Positions 1 to 20,182 of a stretch of DNA of 64,000 bases are shown here, piece after piece; the first letter of the stretch is position 1, and the number at the start of each line of letters is the position of its first letter. The stretch comes from Crambe crambe (lineage: Eukaryota; Porifera; Demospongiae; Poecilosclerida; Crambeidae): the NCBI GenBank assembly GCA_963924555.1, contig OZ004585.1, positions 6,833,488-6,897,487 on the forward strand, written 5' to 3'. Position numbers and translations under genes: made by a program. The notes below the pieces were generated by a model. It made no database searches. It saw nothing but the letters and a program-made list of their open reading frames with translations, and was not told where the DNA came from.

Positions 1-344
1 CTATTGTAAGAAAATTGTCTTTTGGAATTCTGGTGTCTGTTCAAGCAAGGATTTTGTTGTCTTGCACTCCATGATGATAAAGATTTCTCCATTAGATTTG
101 CTTTCTCTGGTTCACTGTCACCAACTGACACTAACTCTTCTTCCAATCTGTTTTTAGATTTCAATTTGGATGCAATTGGTATGATTGTTTCAATACTTTT
201 GCAGTATGAATGGTTATAATGAAGAACTGTAGGAGATGGGTTAGTTCTATCATCTTGCAGAGGCAAATGAAGGTTTCTTCTTTCATTCTCAGCAAGGGTT
301 AATGCTTGTTGGTGAGGAGCTGAATTCTCCATTGCATCCAGCAT
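1..344 (-). CDS. Partial uncharacterised hydrophilic protein, cut by the left edge
   Basis: On the minus strand the frame that starts at an ATG at 344 (second in-frame ATG at 332) stays open for 114 codons until the window ends. The peptide is rich in Asn, Ser, Lys, Glu and Gln and shows no domain, signal peptide or membrane segment that I recognise. The same frame is open upstream of 344 as far as an in-frame TGA at 386-384, which directly follows a possible splice acceptor (TTTTTATAG). The true start or exon boundary is therefore unsettled. The gene would be transcribed divergently from the coiled-coil gene at 710. Its length without stops in AT-rich DNA argues for coding, but function and identity are unknown. 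Confidence 0.42.
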   Translation of the reverse strand, partial: MLDAMENSAPHQQALTLAENERRNLHLPLQDDRTNPSPTVLHYNHSYCKSIETIIPIASKLKSKNRLEEELVSVGDSEPEKANLMEKSLSSWSARQQNPCLNRHQNSKRQFSYN

Positions 345-709
345 ACAGCTACTTACAAACTCTTCACTTACAAGCTCAGCATATCACTATAAAAAGATAA
401 GAGAAATCAGTAAACACATCAGTAAACACATGCGCCCCGCCCCCTTTCTCCCTCCCCATGGAGCTAAAGAAAAAAGAAAAATGCATCAGAATTTCTTTCA
501 GACAATTAAGTTTGAACTTACTTCTTATACAGGAAAATATATATCACAACGAAGAGTCGATCAGTTAAAACATTGATAAAAGAAACGAATTATTTCAATC
601 ATTCAATTCAACCGCGCGGATGGTCAACGCCCCCTATTCGGACACGCCCCCTAGAATTTGTGCGTGTTGGGGTCAAAGCTCAATCCTGGAGGTCAAAGTT
701 CAACACCAA
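345..709. other. Intergenic interval between divergent genes
   Basis: This short gap lies between the left-edge minus-strand frame and the plus-strand coiled-coil gene, so it probably contains both promoters. I see a C-rich patch near 430-460 and no TATA box or other motif I would defend. An in-frame ATG at 620 could extend the downstream protein by 30 residues. Confidence 0.4.
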
Positions 710-3501
<2,792 letters not shown>

Positions 3502-3909
3502 TTCTACAATATATCACATGATCACCCATCTACACTATAATAATAAGTGAAAATTTACTTGGCTTTAAGATTTAAATCACTGGGGGTCCAATGATTCTAT
3601 GGCAAGGGATCTCCATAGCCTTGAATCAAACAAGTTTTAATTATTTTTGAAGATGTACTGCAATCTTCTTGGCTCAAACTAAACATTGAATCACGTAATC
3701 TTAAAAAGATAATTATTGTATAATTATAATACAGATAAGAAGTGCCAAGTCTTTTGAGGAATGATAATTGATTGCCAATGGTTGGTTACCATAAATAGTG
3801 TAGGTGTATGTTATGGGAGTCAAGGAGTGTGTTTATAATATGGCAGCTGTGAGGGAATCCTAGTGGACGGGTATAGGGTAGATGTGTTGTGGGAAGTTGT
3901 AAAGAAGTC
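3502..3909. other. Gap between convergent genes
   Basis: This is AT-rich sequence between the stop of the coiled-coil gene and the terminal micro-exon of the minus-strand IMPDH gene, so both 3' ends fall here. I see no gene and no canonical AATAAA that I would assign with confidence. Confidence 0.5.
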
Positions 3910-10172
<6,263 letters not shown>

Positions 10173-10907
10173 GTTGCTTGGCTGCTGCTTTCCCAACTTG
10201 TTAACAATGTGAGAATCAGTCATCATGAAAATGAACAATGAATTTGCTTTTCTACGATGTCCCAGCTGTGCCTGATGTTTAGTAGCAAGCTATTATATAG
10301 CTCTAAAGGAACTTATTAATCTAAAAATAGTCGTTTAAGCGCCCACCACATTGCACTATCAATGCTGCAAGTTAGTAGCTAACAGCTATATTAGAGACTC
10401 TTCACACAGCAGAGAACGGGGTATTTGTACCGAAACTAAGTGGCTAGCTAGACTGTAGCATATGGCACGCGGTCGAAACTCCGCCGGTAGAAAATTACTA
10501 TTATATTCTAAACACTTCAGCAAGTATTAATAATTACGAGCTTACACGGTTTCAGATTCTTTTGTCCTGATGAAGTTTGATGTCATTCAAAAGGAGATGC
10601 CGCACTATTACTGATCGACTAGCTTTCGAGCTTTCTTGCCTGAAGCTATTTTGTTCCCGCCTTTTTCACCAGTGCATGCATGCAGCTAGCTCAAGCTCAG
10701 TCGACCATTATTCATTAGTCCTGTCAATGTTTGACACATAGTCACACACACACACACAAAATGATTAGTCTATAATATTGAAAAGAGAAAGGATATTGTT
10801 TATATAGGTATCTAAAACTCTCTATTGCTAATGTACAACATGAAAAAATGTCATGTGCAGAACATCATTGAGGTGTCTATTTCATTAATACAATACTGTA
10901 CATAAAA
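10173..10907. other. Interval between IMPDH start and MDM1 stop
   Basis: Both neighbours are on the minus strand, so this interval holds the MDM1 3' UTR (at its left part in MDM1 sense) and the IMPDH promoter and 5' UTR. A short CA run lies near 10743-10758. I see no further coding sequence, and no clear TATA box or polyadenylation signal. Confidence 0.45.
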
Positions 10908-13900
10908 TTAAGGAGTAGCAGTCTGGCTGGTCCAGAAGCGATCTCTTCGCTCCTTTGCCTTCTCGAGGATCTCAGATGCTACGGAGCAACTGGACATGGA
11001 CATGGAAGACAGAGAAAGCTGATCCACATCCAAATTTCTATATGATGGTCTCGTATCTTCGACTCCAGCATGCCCTGAGAATTTTGTTGTAGCATAAGCT
11101 GTGGGCATATGAGAAGTATAATTTCGTTTTCCGTTACAATTTGGGCTCTGTGATCGAGAGTCGGTCTTGAGCCTTTCTCGAATTCTTTCAAGTTGTTTTC
11201 GGCTCTCTACTTGTGATGATTGTAAATCGCTTTCCACAGGCGTTCTCAGATGTGGTGCTTCGAGATGAGAGGTATAATTCGCAGGCACGGTACTTCTCAT
11301 TCTTGCATGATCATCACTAGTGAAATGTAACGGGTCATAAGGTGATTTGGCAGACTGCAAACAAGCTTTACAGGTATTCCGAGCAGAGTTTGATCTCACC
11401 GGATTCACGAGACTTTGATGCTGCCTCACTAACTTCCCGACACTGGCATTTTCAGTGGATTTCGGAAGAATATAACTATCGAAGTCAAGTTTCCTGTGAT
11501 GTGAATTCTGGAGCGAGGGACGCAACTTCTGAAGGGATGGTTGAGTTGGATCCCTTGGTGCGCAGTGGGCATGATATGGTGAGGTAGTAACTGGTCTCCT
11601 TGGTCCACCATTAATATCGGATTTCGTAGGTGTCTTGATTTTGCCCTCGTTATGATGGCGATTATACAGGGGCTTCTTCTTCTTTGGAGGAGGCGAGGGT
11701 GAGACACGAGGAGCACCATTTTTTGAGTTTGCATGATTCTTGGATGAAACAGGAGGGTGTGGTTGGGATGCAGCTCGAGGAATAGACAAATTGGGTGGGT
11801 GTGGCTGAGGGGCAGGGGACATAGCTTGAGGATTGGACAAAATGGGTGGGTGTGGTTGATGGACAGGGGACATATATGTAACAGGTTGAGGAGTGGGAGA
11901 CGCTGCTTGACGATTCTTTGGAGGAGAAGTGAGAATCCCACCTGTGCAAGGTGTGGTTGAGTCAAGATGGTGCCGTATTCTTGTCGGAGACGATTGCCTA
12001 AGCTCTGGAGTTGGCACACGACCTTCACTACCGACTCCTTTACGAGAACCTTGTCTATCGCATGTACATTTCAAACTCGCAGGTCGAAGAAAAGGTTTGT
12101 ACGTGTTATCAACTTTACGTTTGTTTATCATACTTGCTAGATGGGATGCATTAGTGGTTTCAGGATCATCGCTTTCGATATCTTCAATGATTAGGGACTG
12201 ACCCTTTGTAGGGGGAGCCGGAGGTGTAGGTGATTTCATTTCCTTTCGTGGCTTGAAGATATGCATTTTGGAGGACTTTGGTTTTTCTTTTTCCTTACAA
12301 GGAATAGAGTCATTGTCACTCACAGATGAGCCCTTGGTGAAAGGGGTATCTGATAGGGATGACGTCGAGTTAGATTCTGAGGAGTTCTCCTTTAAGAGAT
12401 CTTTTTCGTATTGATCCAGAGAGAGGAGGTGATGGGGATTGAAATTGGTACGCTCTGACTTCCATTTGTAATGTTCAGCTTTGCGACGTGATTCTACCAG
12501 CTACAGAAAACAATGCAATAGTAATTTATAATGAGAAAAGAGGTATACACCTATGAGCTCTCAGGTTATAACCACTCTACACTCAAAAATGACTCAAGTG
12601 TCAGTAGTAGATCTTGAAGCTATGCATGCTCCAATGTAATAATTCTACAATCACGTTAGCCTCGGCCCCAGGCACTCTTTTGTAACCTGTCTAAAAGAGA
12701 GCCTGGTATCAGTTGTTCGCGTTAGCCTCGGAATTCTGAGGCTTCTCATACACACTTTATAATGAAAAAATAATCTGAGCACCAAACAATAAAACCAGTC
12801 TTTTGGAGCATAAGTATGCAGTAGCAAATGGTATGGAGAAACTGGACAAAATAATAAAGAAAAGGAAAAAGGAATCTCACTCAGTAAACTTTCCGGTTAT
12901 TGCTTGGATACTACACACATGTGCTACCAGGCTCTATTTTCAATAGAGCCTGGGGACGAGGCTACAATCACGTGTGATTGCATTATGCAACTGCTGGAAG
13001 AGCCACAATAATTCAATAGCTAAATCTCTGAGGTGATTATATGGCTTACTTGGTCAAACCACGAAGAAGCTTCCTCTACACCAACACCTTCCATATCTTC
13101 TGCCTTAGCATTTTCTTCATTCTCCTATAAAATGCATTAAATTACCATACATTGAGTGATGCCACAAATAAGGTTCAGTACATGGATTGGCAAGCAAAGT
13201 AAGAAGTCGGTAAAGAGGGTTGAGTTGTAACTACGTACTGAGAAGTATCCCGGACCCTGGCTGTAGTGCACTCCAGCAGTACTGGGTTTTGTGATAGCTC
13301 AGAGTGTACCTTATAAGGAAGAGTGCACACAATAGCCTTGACCACTACCATATAGTCTTACAGAGGTTTGCACGGTTCTTGCACCTTATTGATATGGGAA
13401 GTGCCACGCGCATGCTCATTATAATTCCATAGCAATGACTTCTTGTGAGCCTACTCGTTGCAGTGCTTACAGTGAGGACCTTCGTTGGCGAATTGTGTGG
13501 CAGACAGAAGCTCTTCACTATACTAGTGAACCTTGTCCAGCTACACTATCACAAGAAGTCGTCATTCTATTATATTGCCATGGAATTTACACGCATGCGT
13601 GTGGCGCTTTCAATCAATAAAGGTGCAAGAACCGTGCAAACCTCTGTATCACCTATGGACACCTTCAATGGAGTTTTGGCTGTCTAATTTGGTATTTCCC
13701 AAACATGGCTGCTTTGATGATAAGGTTGGACCATATGTCTCCAGTAGACACTTTGATATTTCAGGTTTCCACTCTTCAGAGGTTCAATTTGTATTATATT
13801 AGCAGTATGGTAAAAAATGTCCCTAATAGGGAGGTTTTTTGTATTGCATCCTGAATATAGAGAGCTCACTAGAGAAGTACATCTGCTATCTAATATCTAC

Positions 13901-14153
13901 CTGACATATAATAATTAATATAGATGACTTACATATGATTTCCAGGCCCCTTCTTTGTACTGGAACTTTGAAGGTTCGGTGAAGTGGCTTTTGTATTGGG
14001 TTTGGTAGTGCAGAGGTCTGGGAGGAGGGTCATGAGGAGGAGGAGGAGAATGCTTCAACAGACGGGGGTCAGTGGGGTCATTCAGAACCGGACCACTACC
14101 ATATGTGATGTCTAGAAGGAAAATTATCCATACAAAGAACAGCCTACATTTGT

Positions 14154-14212
<59 letters not shown>

Positions 14213-15063
14213 ACTTATGATCTAATGACATTACTCTATCAGGTTCAAGTGCATTAGGCCTTTTTCTCGGATCTCAAGCACCCAAAGATGCAATTCCTAC
14301 TGGTACAATAAAGTTTTCAATTTCTGTGAGAATCACATAGCCCACACACAATTCCTGCTGGCGCCCTGCATTTGATACTAGAGACTGTATGGTCAGGACC
14401 ATAATAATTACTCACAATTACTCACCTTTCTTTTCATCTCCTCCAGCCCACGACTTGGTCAGCCAATCCTTGTAATGTCTATGATACTCTGTCTCGAACA
14501 ACCCCTTTGCAAGGTTCAACCGCTGACGATCACTTTCGTAAAGCCGTTTCAATGGTGATGGATACGGCCTCTTTTTCTTCCTCTTCTGCTTCGTTACCAA
14601 TTCCCTTTGCCTTGTTTCAGAACTTTGCTTTTGAGTGGGATGCTGGGCACTATTTAGAACATCAAGTTTGGCCAGATTAGTGTCAATGACTTGTCCTCTA
14701 GTCCGAAGAGGTTCTTTCTGCTTGTACGAGACATCTCTAAATCTCTCAGAAATGGGTAGAGGTAACGGTTCAACCAGCTGTTTCTTTCGTTCTTTAACCC
14801 TCATACCTTCTTTGATCAAAGGAGCTTCTACTGGTACCTCAATGTGATTCTTAGACTCCAATGGTGTATGTTCATGATTACAAGTGGGTATGATTTTGTC
14901 TTGCTGTTGATGATTACCAGTGGATATATTTTTGTTTTGCTTATTCTCAGCGTCAAGTTGTTGGGAATATTCTAAAGGCCAGGAATAGTTCATCTGGTAA
15001 GTAGTAGGATAACCAGAGTTGACACGACGATAGCCTGCCCTGAAAAGCATGGCCAGGTTATCC

Positions 15064-15133
<70 letters not shown>

Positions 15134-15802
15134 CATGTTGAAATGTTTTGACTCGGATTAGGGAAGCCCCATAACATGTGTTTACTGTTAATTAGAATCA
15201 GTTGTAATGTCTTTATCACTCATTTGAACACCCACTAAGTGAACCTTGGGTTCCTGTCTAGATAATTATGGTTCAAAGTTCACAGATGCACTAATTCAAA
15301 CAGGCTGCCCAAGGTTGGAACATTCACCCCAGCCCAGAAGAGTGCCTAAAAAGCCTCTCAAGTGGTCTGAAATGGACAATATTTTTGAAGCTTATTTCTA
15401 ATGGGAGGCAGGCAGACTGACACACGAGTCTTGCTGTTGTGAATTCATCATGCTGCGTGACAAACTGGTCTTACTAAACACTTACTTCTACAGTAGAACT
15501 TCCATGTTCAGTATAATCCGTAACAAACGTCACTTTCTTGTCATGTTCAATAACTTTTCTCTTTCTGGTGAAGGAGGGCTCATGGGGGATTCTTTGCTCA
15601 CATGACATCAGACCAGCAGAATTTGAAACCTCCAGTTGACATTTTGGACAACTTTTAGACGGATTAATACCGCCTTTTATTTGATTACTGTGATCAGAAT
15701 TCTACACCACAGGAAGGGGGGGGGGGGGGGGGGGGGGAGAATATTTAATCTTGTAGCTATCTAGTAAGCAATCAGCCAGCTTACCTCAATTCTTACAGGC
15801 AT
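10908..15802 (-). CDS. MDM1: MDM1-like centriolar microtubule-binding protein, six exons, 905 aa
   Basis: MDM1 proteins bind microtubules through short repeated motifs, localise to centrioles and restrain centriole duplication. Exons (minus): 15802-15785, 15701-15486, 15062-14426, 14111-13933, 13124-13050, 12500-10908; phases are consistent and give 905 residues (human about 714). Family signatures I can read: N-terminus MPVR; a motif region in exon 3 (SGYPTTYQMNYSWP) at the place of the vertebrate EYQRQF-type repeat; in exon 4 QTQYKSHFTEPSKFQYKEGA, like the vertebrate EYRAKF...YKAGAW segment; VESRRKAEHYKWKSERTNF, like the conserved REKAEFYRKR helix; GRVPTPELRQ followed by DSTTP...GGILTSPPK; and a C-terminal ILEKAKERRDRFW, like the vertebrate end. 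The long last exon is Pro/Ser-rich and largely disordered. Exon 1 encodes only six residues. The gene is divergent from RBM15. The intron at 13932-13125 contains a Tc1/mariner-type element. The family call rests on spread-out short motifs in a low-complexity protein. Confidence 0.85.
12647..12980. mobile_element. TIR element (MITE-like) in the last MDM1 intron
   Basis: The left part (TTAGCCTCGGCCCCAGGC, then GAGAGCCTGGTATCAG) reappears inverted at the right (CAATAGAGCCTGGGGACGAG, then GCTACAATCACG). The arms are about 55-65 bases and imperfect, enclosing about 200 bases with no coding capacity. No clean target-site duplication is seen, so superfamily is not assigned. Confidence 0.6.
13361..13646 (+). 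mobile_element. Non-autonomous Tc1/mariner-type element with a transposase N-terminal fragment
   Basis: The 286-base element begins CAGAGGTTTGCACGGTTCTT and ends with the inverse of this sequence. It is flanked on both sides by TA (13359-13360 and 13647-13648), the target-site duplication of Tc1/mariner elements. The inverted similarity extends about 90-100 bases inward with mismatches. Inside, a frame from 13435 encodes CSAYSEDLRWRIVWQTEALH, which resembles the first helix of the DNA-binding region of Tc1-like transposases (SxDLRWRIVW). It then runs out of the element without a catalytic domain. It sits in an MDM1 intron. Confidence 0.82.
14157..14211 (+). repeat. (CT)n microsatellite
   Basis: This tract lies in the MDM1 intron between exons 3 and 4. 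On the MDM1 sense strand it is GA, an exception to the pyrimidine-sense pattern seen near most acceptors here. Confidence 0.94.
15063..15129 (+). repeat. MDM1: (GA)n microsatellite abutting the acceptor of MDM1 exon 3
   Basis: On the MDM1 sense strand this is a CT tract that runs to within two bases of the acceptor (…CTCTCCAG|GATAACCTGG). The microsatellite is therefore the polypyrimidine tract of exon 3. Confidence 0.93.
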
Positions 15803-16816
15803 TTTCTCCGGCGGAGCGCTTTCTTTGTATCAGTCGAATTCACGAGCCTTTGAAGTTTGAATTTCGCATCTCCCACGTTTCCAGGGACGACATGGGTGGG
15901 GTTTTTAATTAGTAATTCAGCGCATGCGTACTAGCTCATTATTGCATCACGTCACATGAAAGGCCCCAAAACTTACTTACCCTTCGGCTGAAAAGGGCGG
16001 TGAAAGAGAAAGAGGAAAGACGAGCAAGAGAAGCATCTTGGTGCCTTATTTCTCATTCCTCCAAGTTTGGATAAGAAAAGGATACCTCAAATTCGCGGCA
16101 GTTGAGGAATTTGGTGCAAATTAAAAGAGAAAAATATCTATCAACAAAAAGATAGGCAGCTGTCTGCCATTTTGTTTGATTTGTGAAGTGTTTCGAGATT
16201 TCCTTGAGCCTGGAAAGGCTAAATTCTTTGAATAGCGTATTCAAGGATATATAAGTACGTCGTTTATAGGCTTATAGCGAGCTAGTTAATTAGGATAGCT
16301 TATTGGTTTATGTCTATATATGGCTGATGTGTAGACCTCTATAAAAGGCATGTTTAATTTAAGCATGTGATGAGTAGCTAGGTACTCATGGAGCCACTAT
16401 TTTAAGCTACTATCACACAATGGGAGTAAAGTATACCACTATCAAGTCAATGTTCCATATTCTTCTATCACTCTAGAATAATTTGAGGAAAAAGTTACAT
16501 CACAAATCTCCATCAAAGATCAATATATAGAACGGAAAGGAAAAATTCGTATCTTGATATCTGTGAACGCTACCATTGGGAAAAAAAGCAGCAACCAATT
16601 TGTATAAACTTATCATTAGGAAAAGAAAATTCCTACATTTTCAGTCTTTCTATTTCAGTTTTGGCAGCCTTGCCTACAGCAGCATCCATACATTCATTAT
16701 TGTTGGGAGTGCAAATGTGCTTGGTGTCTGGTGCTAAAGTGAAAGAATATCAATGGTATTGATACCACCTTTATATCATAACATCAAGTACTTCTACTCA
16801 TCACAGAGACTATACA
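15803..16816. promoter_or_regulatory. Divergent MDM1/RBM15 promoter interval and RBM15 5' UTR
   Basis: The interval separates the MDM1 start (minus) from the RBM15 start (plus). It contains GCGCATGCGTA at 15920-15930, close to the NRF1-type palindrome, and CATCACGTCACATG nearby. For RBM15 a 5' UTR intron is likely: a donor-like AA|GTACGT at 16255 and an acceptor CATCACAG ending at 16806, only ten bases before the ATG. A 23-base G run at 15715-15737 lies just inside MDM1 intron 1. Promoter function is inferred from position. Confidence 0.5.
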
Positions 16817-19789
16817 ATGAATAGACGTGCTGGAGATGATAGGTTATCCACAAACAACCATGACCTAACTTCAAAGCAAAGAATAGTTCGTCGAAGGGTT
16901 CACAGGTCACCGAGCCCTCAATTAACTAGCAGGTCAAGTCATAGGGAAGTTAGGACGTCAAACAATACAAATGACCTGTACTCTAAGTTAGGTCATTCAC
17001 ATAAATCCCAGAAATATGATATGGATTTCAGGCATTCGTCTGGTGATCTTCGTGACGAGACCCTTGGAGGATCAAAAGAACATGGTGGTTTTACATCAAG
17101 GCACCATGATAATAGTCTGGACAACCATTCCGACACAAGAGGCCATACTACAAGAGGTGTGTCTGGTTTAAGAAAAGGGACAACTGAAGGGAGTGGAGGG
17201 GGTGGACAATCCCCTCTGTCTTCGTATTTTGATAAATTTGAGTACTCTCTACATGTGGCTAACCTCAACACACGTTTGACTGACGGTGAAGCAAAAATGA
17301 ACCTCTTTCGTGAGTTTAAGAGGTTTGGTTACGTCAACATAAAGGTCATTGGGTTTGCCAGAGACAGGCACGCCTTTATCAATTTCACTCGTCTGGATGA
17401 TGCAAAAGCAGCTCTGGCCGAAATGCATACTTCCAACTTCTTTGGTCAAAATCTGGTGGTCACATGGTCTCGATCCACCCTGAACCGATTCCCAGATATT
17501 ACTACCTCACACCGTGATAGACATTCTTCAGGGGGTGTGTCTCAAAGCCAGTCCTTTCAAAGTAGTGGAGGGGAGTTTTTCCAACAACAGGAAAGTAGAC
17601 GAAACTCTGACCAGTTCCAAGACTCTCCAAGAAACTTGAGGGATATCAGTTATCGAAATTCTTCTCCTCCTCATAGCGGCAGGAACCACGCAATTAAAGA
17701 CATCCCCGTCAAGACCCCTGGGGTGATTAATGACCCTAATGCTACGAGGACCCTGTTTGTGGGGAATTTAGAATCGGATATTACCGAACGTGAGTTACGT
17801 GACCTTTTTAGTCCATATGGTAGGATTGAGAGCGTTGACATTAAAGTCCAGCGCTCAATCAGTACTGCTTATGCCTTTGTGAAGTTTTTCACTATCACTG
17901 ATGCCATGAATGCCAAAAATGACATGCACGGTAGGAAATATGGGAACATAAAGCTGAAAATTGGCTTTGGTAAAGGTAGTCCCTCGGCTAAGGTTTGGAT
18001 TGGGAATTTGACTACTAATACTGATTTGTCTGAGATTCGTTCTGAATTGGACCGCTTTGGTTTGATCCGAAGGGTAGATTATACCAGTGGTGATAACCAT
18101 GCTTTTGTGCACTTTGACAGCTTGGAGGCTGCTCAGACAGCTGTAAGTTCATTAACTACTTACCGATTCAGGAGCACCAATCGGCCCCTGAAAATTGACC
18201 TAAGTCAACCCATACGTCCTGATTTTGATGAGTATGATTTTCAGGAATCGCCAGTTCAGTCAATTGGAAGTACTGGTAGGAGGGTTCGTTCCCATGCTTC
18301 TCCTGAATCCAATTCCCTTTCTGTGGTTACCCGTAGAAGTGGGATGTCAGGTTCTGATGACTATAGGAGACAGTTGTCACATGATAGTAATCATAGTATT
18401 GGTGTTAAAGGATCATTTGGATCTAACAGGGGACGTAGGGTTGTGACGGAAGTGAATGAACCCTCACATCATGGCAGGCATAGTTCCCAGGACGATCTCA
18501 CTTTTCACAGTGATCATCGAAACAGCTATCGAAAACGAGCCCGTTCCCCTGGCATGCATGATATCATTGACTCCAGTGACCACGGCAGTAGGGGAGGAGG
18601 GTTCGGCCAGCACCGTGACTCCAATTCTGATAGAAATCGTAGAAGTGGAAGTGCAGGTGGCGGTAGTTCTAACCATCATAACCACAATGGTGATTTTGAA
18701 TATCGTGCTAAAAGACAAAGGAATGGATTTGATGCCTATGAATACAATAGACTGCATGGGAATCGCACAAATGTATCTGAACGTATCGGATCTTCATCAT
18801 CTCATGGAGGAATTGACCGTGATAGGGATTATAGAGACAGAGATTTCAAGGATCGCTCGGATGAGAGGGACCGTGAGAGAAGGGGAAGTAGGAGGGAACA
18901 TGAACATGACTCACGGGATAGGGATCGTGACAGGAGGTCTTCAAGTGCTAAAAGTGACTGGAAGAACAGTTTCCATGGAGATTCTGAGGATAAAAACTCC
19001 AGGAGGAATACTGCTGAATCAGGAATGCATAAGAGTGGTGTTGAAAAAGTTTCCCCACCCCCTCCTCCTCCTCCGCCCCCTCCCCCGCCACAGCCACCAA
19101 TTATGGAAATGATGACATCGTACGAGACCTCTGACCCTGCCTTAAAACTGAATGACTCTACTGGTCCCACCTCTCCAACAGGAACAGCCCAACCGGGGAT
19201 GAAACCGGATTTTAAGGTGGACACGTTAGCTGATATGGCTCGTGTGTATCCAGTTGTGTGGCATGGAAATTTAGTCTTGAAGAACACCGGATTTCCAACT
19301 CGGATGCATCTGATTGGTGGTGATCCAGCAGTGGCTGAACTACTTGTCCGATGCAAGGACCCTAAAGATGAGTATGATTCCCTCCGCATCACTCAAAGAC
19401 TACGTCTCGAACCTCCAAGGCTAGAAGAAGTTAATAAACGTATGTCTAGTGCCGGCCCAAGTGGCTATTGTATACTGCTTGCTCTGCCTGGAGCTATTCC
19501 AAACATGTCCATGGAAGAGGGTTGTGAAAATAACACTACAATGCAGTTACGTCCATTGAAAAGCCTTGTGAGTTATTTGGAACAAAAGGAAGCAGCTGGT
19601 ATTGTTGCATTGAATGCTTTGGATCTGTCCAATGCTGGCAGGCAACGTGAGAATATTATCGGAGTGTTACATGCTTTTCCTCCTTGTGACTTTTCTCAGA
19701 ACCAACTGTTGAAAATAGCACCCAATTTGGGAAGTGAACCAGCAAAAGAGGATCATGTGGTTGTTTTACTTGTTAAAGGAACTGTTTGA
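16817..19789 (+). CDS. RBM15: RBM15/spenito-type protein: three RRMs and a SPOC domain, 990 aa in one exon
   Basis: Split-ends-family RNA-binding adaptor. In animals, RBM15/spenito recruits the m6A methyltransferase complex to RNA and acts in splicing and transcription control in the nucleus. The whole CDS is a single exon. RRM1 is at about residues 143-218 (YSLHVANLN, RHAFINF), RRM2 at about 311-387 (RTLFVGNLE, YAFVKF) and RRM3 at about 391-465 (KVWIGNL, HAFVHF). A long Ser/Arg/Asp/His-rich disordered region follows to about 745 and contains RDRDYRDRDFKD-type repeats. A run of prolines comes next, then the SPOC domain at about 820-990 (VYPVVWHGNLVLKN, FPTRMHLIGG, ending HVVVLLVKGTV). Length and architecture match RBM15 (about 970 residues) and not the giant SPEN proteins. 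The start at 16817 is the first ATG after a likely 5' UTR acceptor. The next gene begins 393 bases downstream. Confidence 0.95.
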   Translation: MNRRAGDDRLSTNNHDLTSKQRIVRRRVHRSPSPQLTSRSSHREVRTSNNTNDLYSKLGHSHKSQKYDMDFRHSSGDLRDETLGGSKEHGGFTSRHHDNSLDNHSDTRGHTTRGVSGLRKGTTEGSGGGGQSPLSSYFDKFEYSLHVANLNTRLTDGEAKMNLFREFKRFGYVNIKVIGFARDRHAFINFTRLDDAKAALAEMHTSNFFGQNLVVTWSRSTLNRFPDITTSHRDRHSSGGVSQSQSFQSSGGEFFQQQESRRNSDQFQDSPRNLRDISYRNSSPPHSGRNHAIKDIPVKTPGVINDPNATRTLFVGNLESDITERELRDLFSPYGRIESVDIKVQRSISTAYAFVKFFTITDAMNAKNDMHGRKYGNIKLKIGFGKGSPSAKVWIGNLTTNTDLSEIRSELDRFGLIRRVDYTSGDNHAFVHFDSLEAAQTAVSSLTTYRFRSTNRPLKIDLSQPIRPDFDEYDFQESPVQSIGSTGRRVRSHASPESNSLSVVTRRSGMSGSDDYRRQLSHDSNHSIGVKGSFGSNRGRRVVTEVNEPSHHGRHSSQDDLTFHSDHRNSYRKRARSPGMHDIIDSSDHGSRGGGFGQHRDSNSDRNRRSGSAGGGSSNHHNHNGDFEYRAKRQRNGFDAYEYNRLHGNRTNVSERIGSSSSHGGIDRDRDYRDRDFKDRSDERDRERRGSRREHEHDSRDRDRDRRSSSAKSDWKNSFHGDSEDKNSRRNTAESGMHKSGVEKVSPPPPPPPPPPPPQPPIMEMMTSYETSDPALKLNDSTGPTSPTGTAQPGMKPDFKVDTLADMARVYPVVWHGNLVLKNTGFPTRMHLIGGDPAVAELLVRCKDPKDEYDSLRITQRLRLEPPRLEEVNKRMSSAGPSGYCILLALPGAIPNMSMEEGCENNTTMQLRPLKSLVSYLEQKEAAGIVALNALDLSNAGRQRENIIGVLHAFPPCDFSQNQLLKIAPNLGSEPAKEDHVVVLLVKGTV

Positions 19790-20182
19790 AAGAAAGAGAC
19801 AAAGACCCCTCACCCTGTAATTATTATAGACTAGAAATGCATCTGCCAGTTTTTTTTATGGCTGTCTTTTTTGTTATATTATGTAATTTATAGGTAGCTA
19901 ATTATGCACATAAAGACCATCTTTTAAAACGTATTTCTTGTGCTGTTATATCTTGTAATTTATTATTGTGCATGTGTACGTACGTGTGTGTGAGAAAATT
20001 TTGAATTTCTATTTACCCATAATTAGAGTTGTCGGCCCTTCATGTTTTACGGTACGATCGGCCGGCCTCGCTCATTTCAGAATTTATTTACGCATAATTA
20101 GATAATACTGCCCCGCCCAATCGCTAAGATTATTCATGAACTATTTACAAATTCGCACGAGTAAATCGAATCATACCTCATC
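19790..20182. other. Intergenic gap RBM15 to PET-LIM gene
   Basis: AT-rich sequence holding the RBM15 3' UTR and the promoter of the next plus-strand gene. A short GC-rich patch (ACGATCGGCCGGCCTCG) lies at about 20050-20070. No coding sequence is seen. Confidence 0.45.

Noticed and set aside
11429-12028. Minus-strand 199-codon frame inside the MDM1 last exon
   Set aside because: It is a shadow frame of the MDM1 coding exon, which has the family motifs and the splice connections.
18456-19392. Frames of 218 (plus) and 187 (minus) codons within the RBM15 coding exon
   Set aside because: These are overlapping shadows of the Ser/Arg-rich region and SPOC start; low complexity produces open alternative frames.
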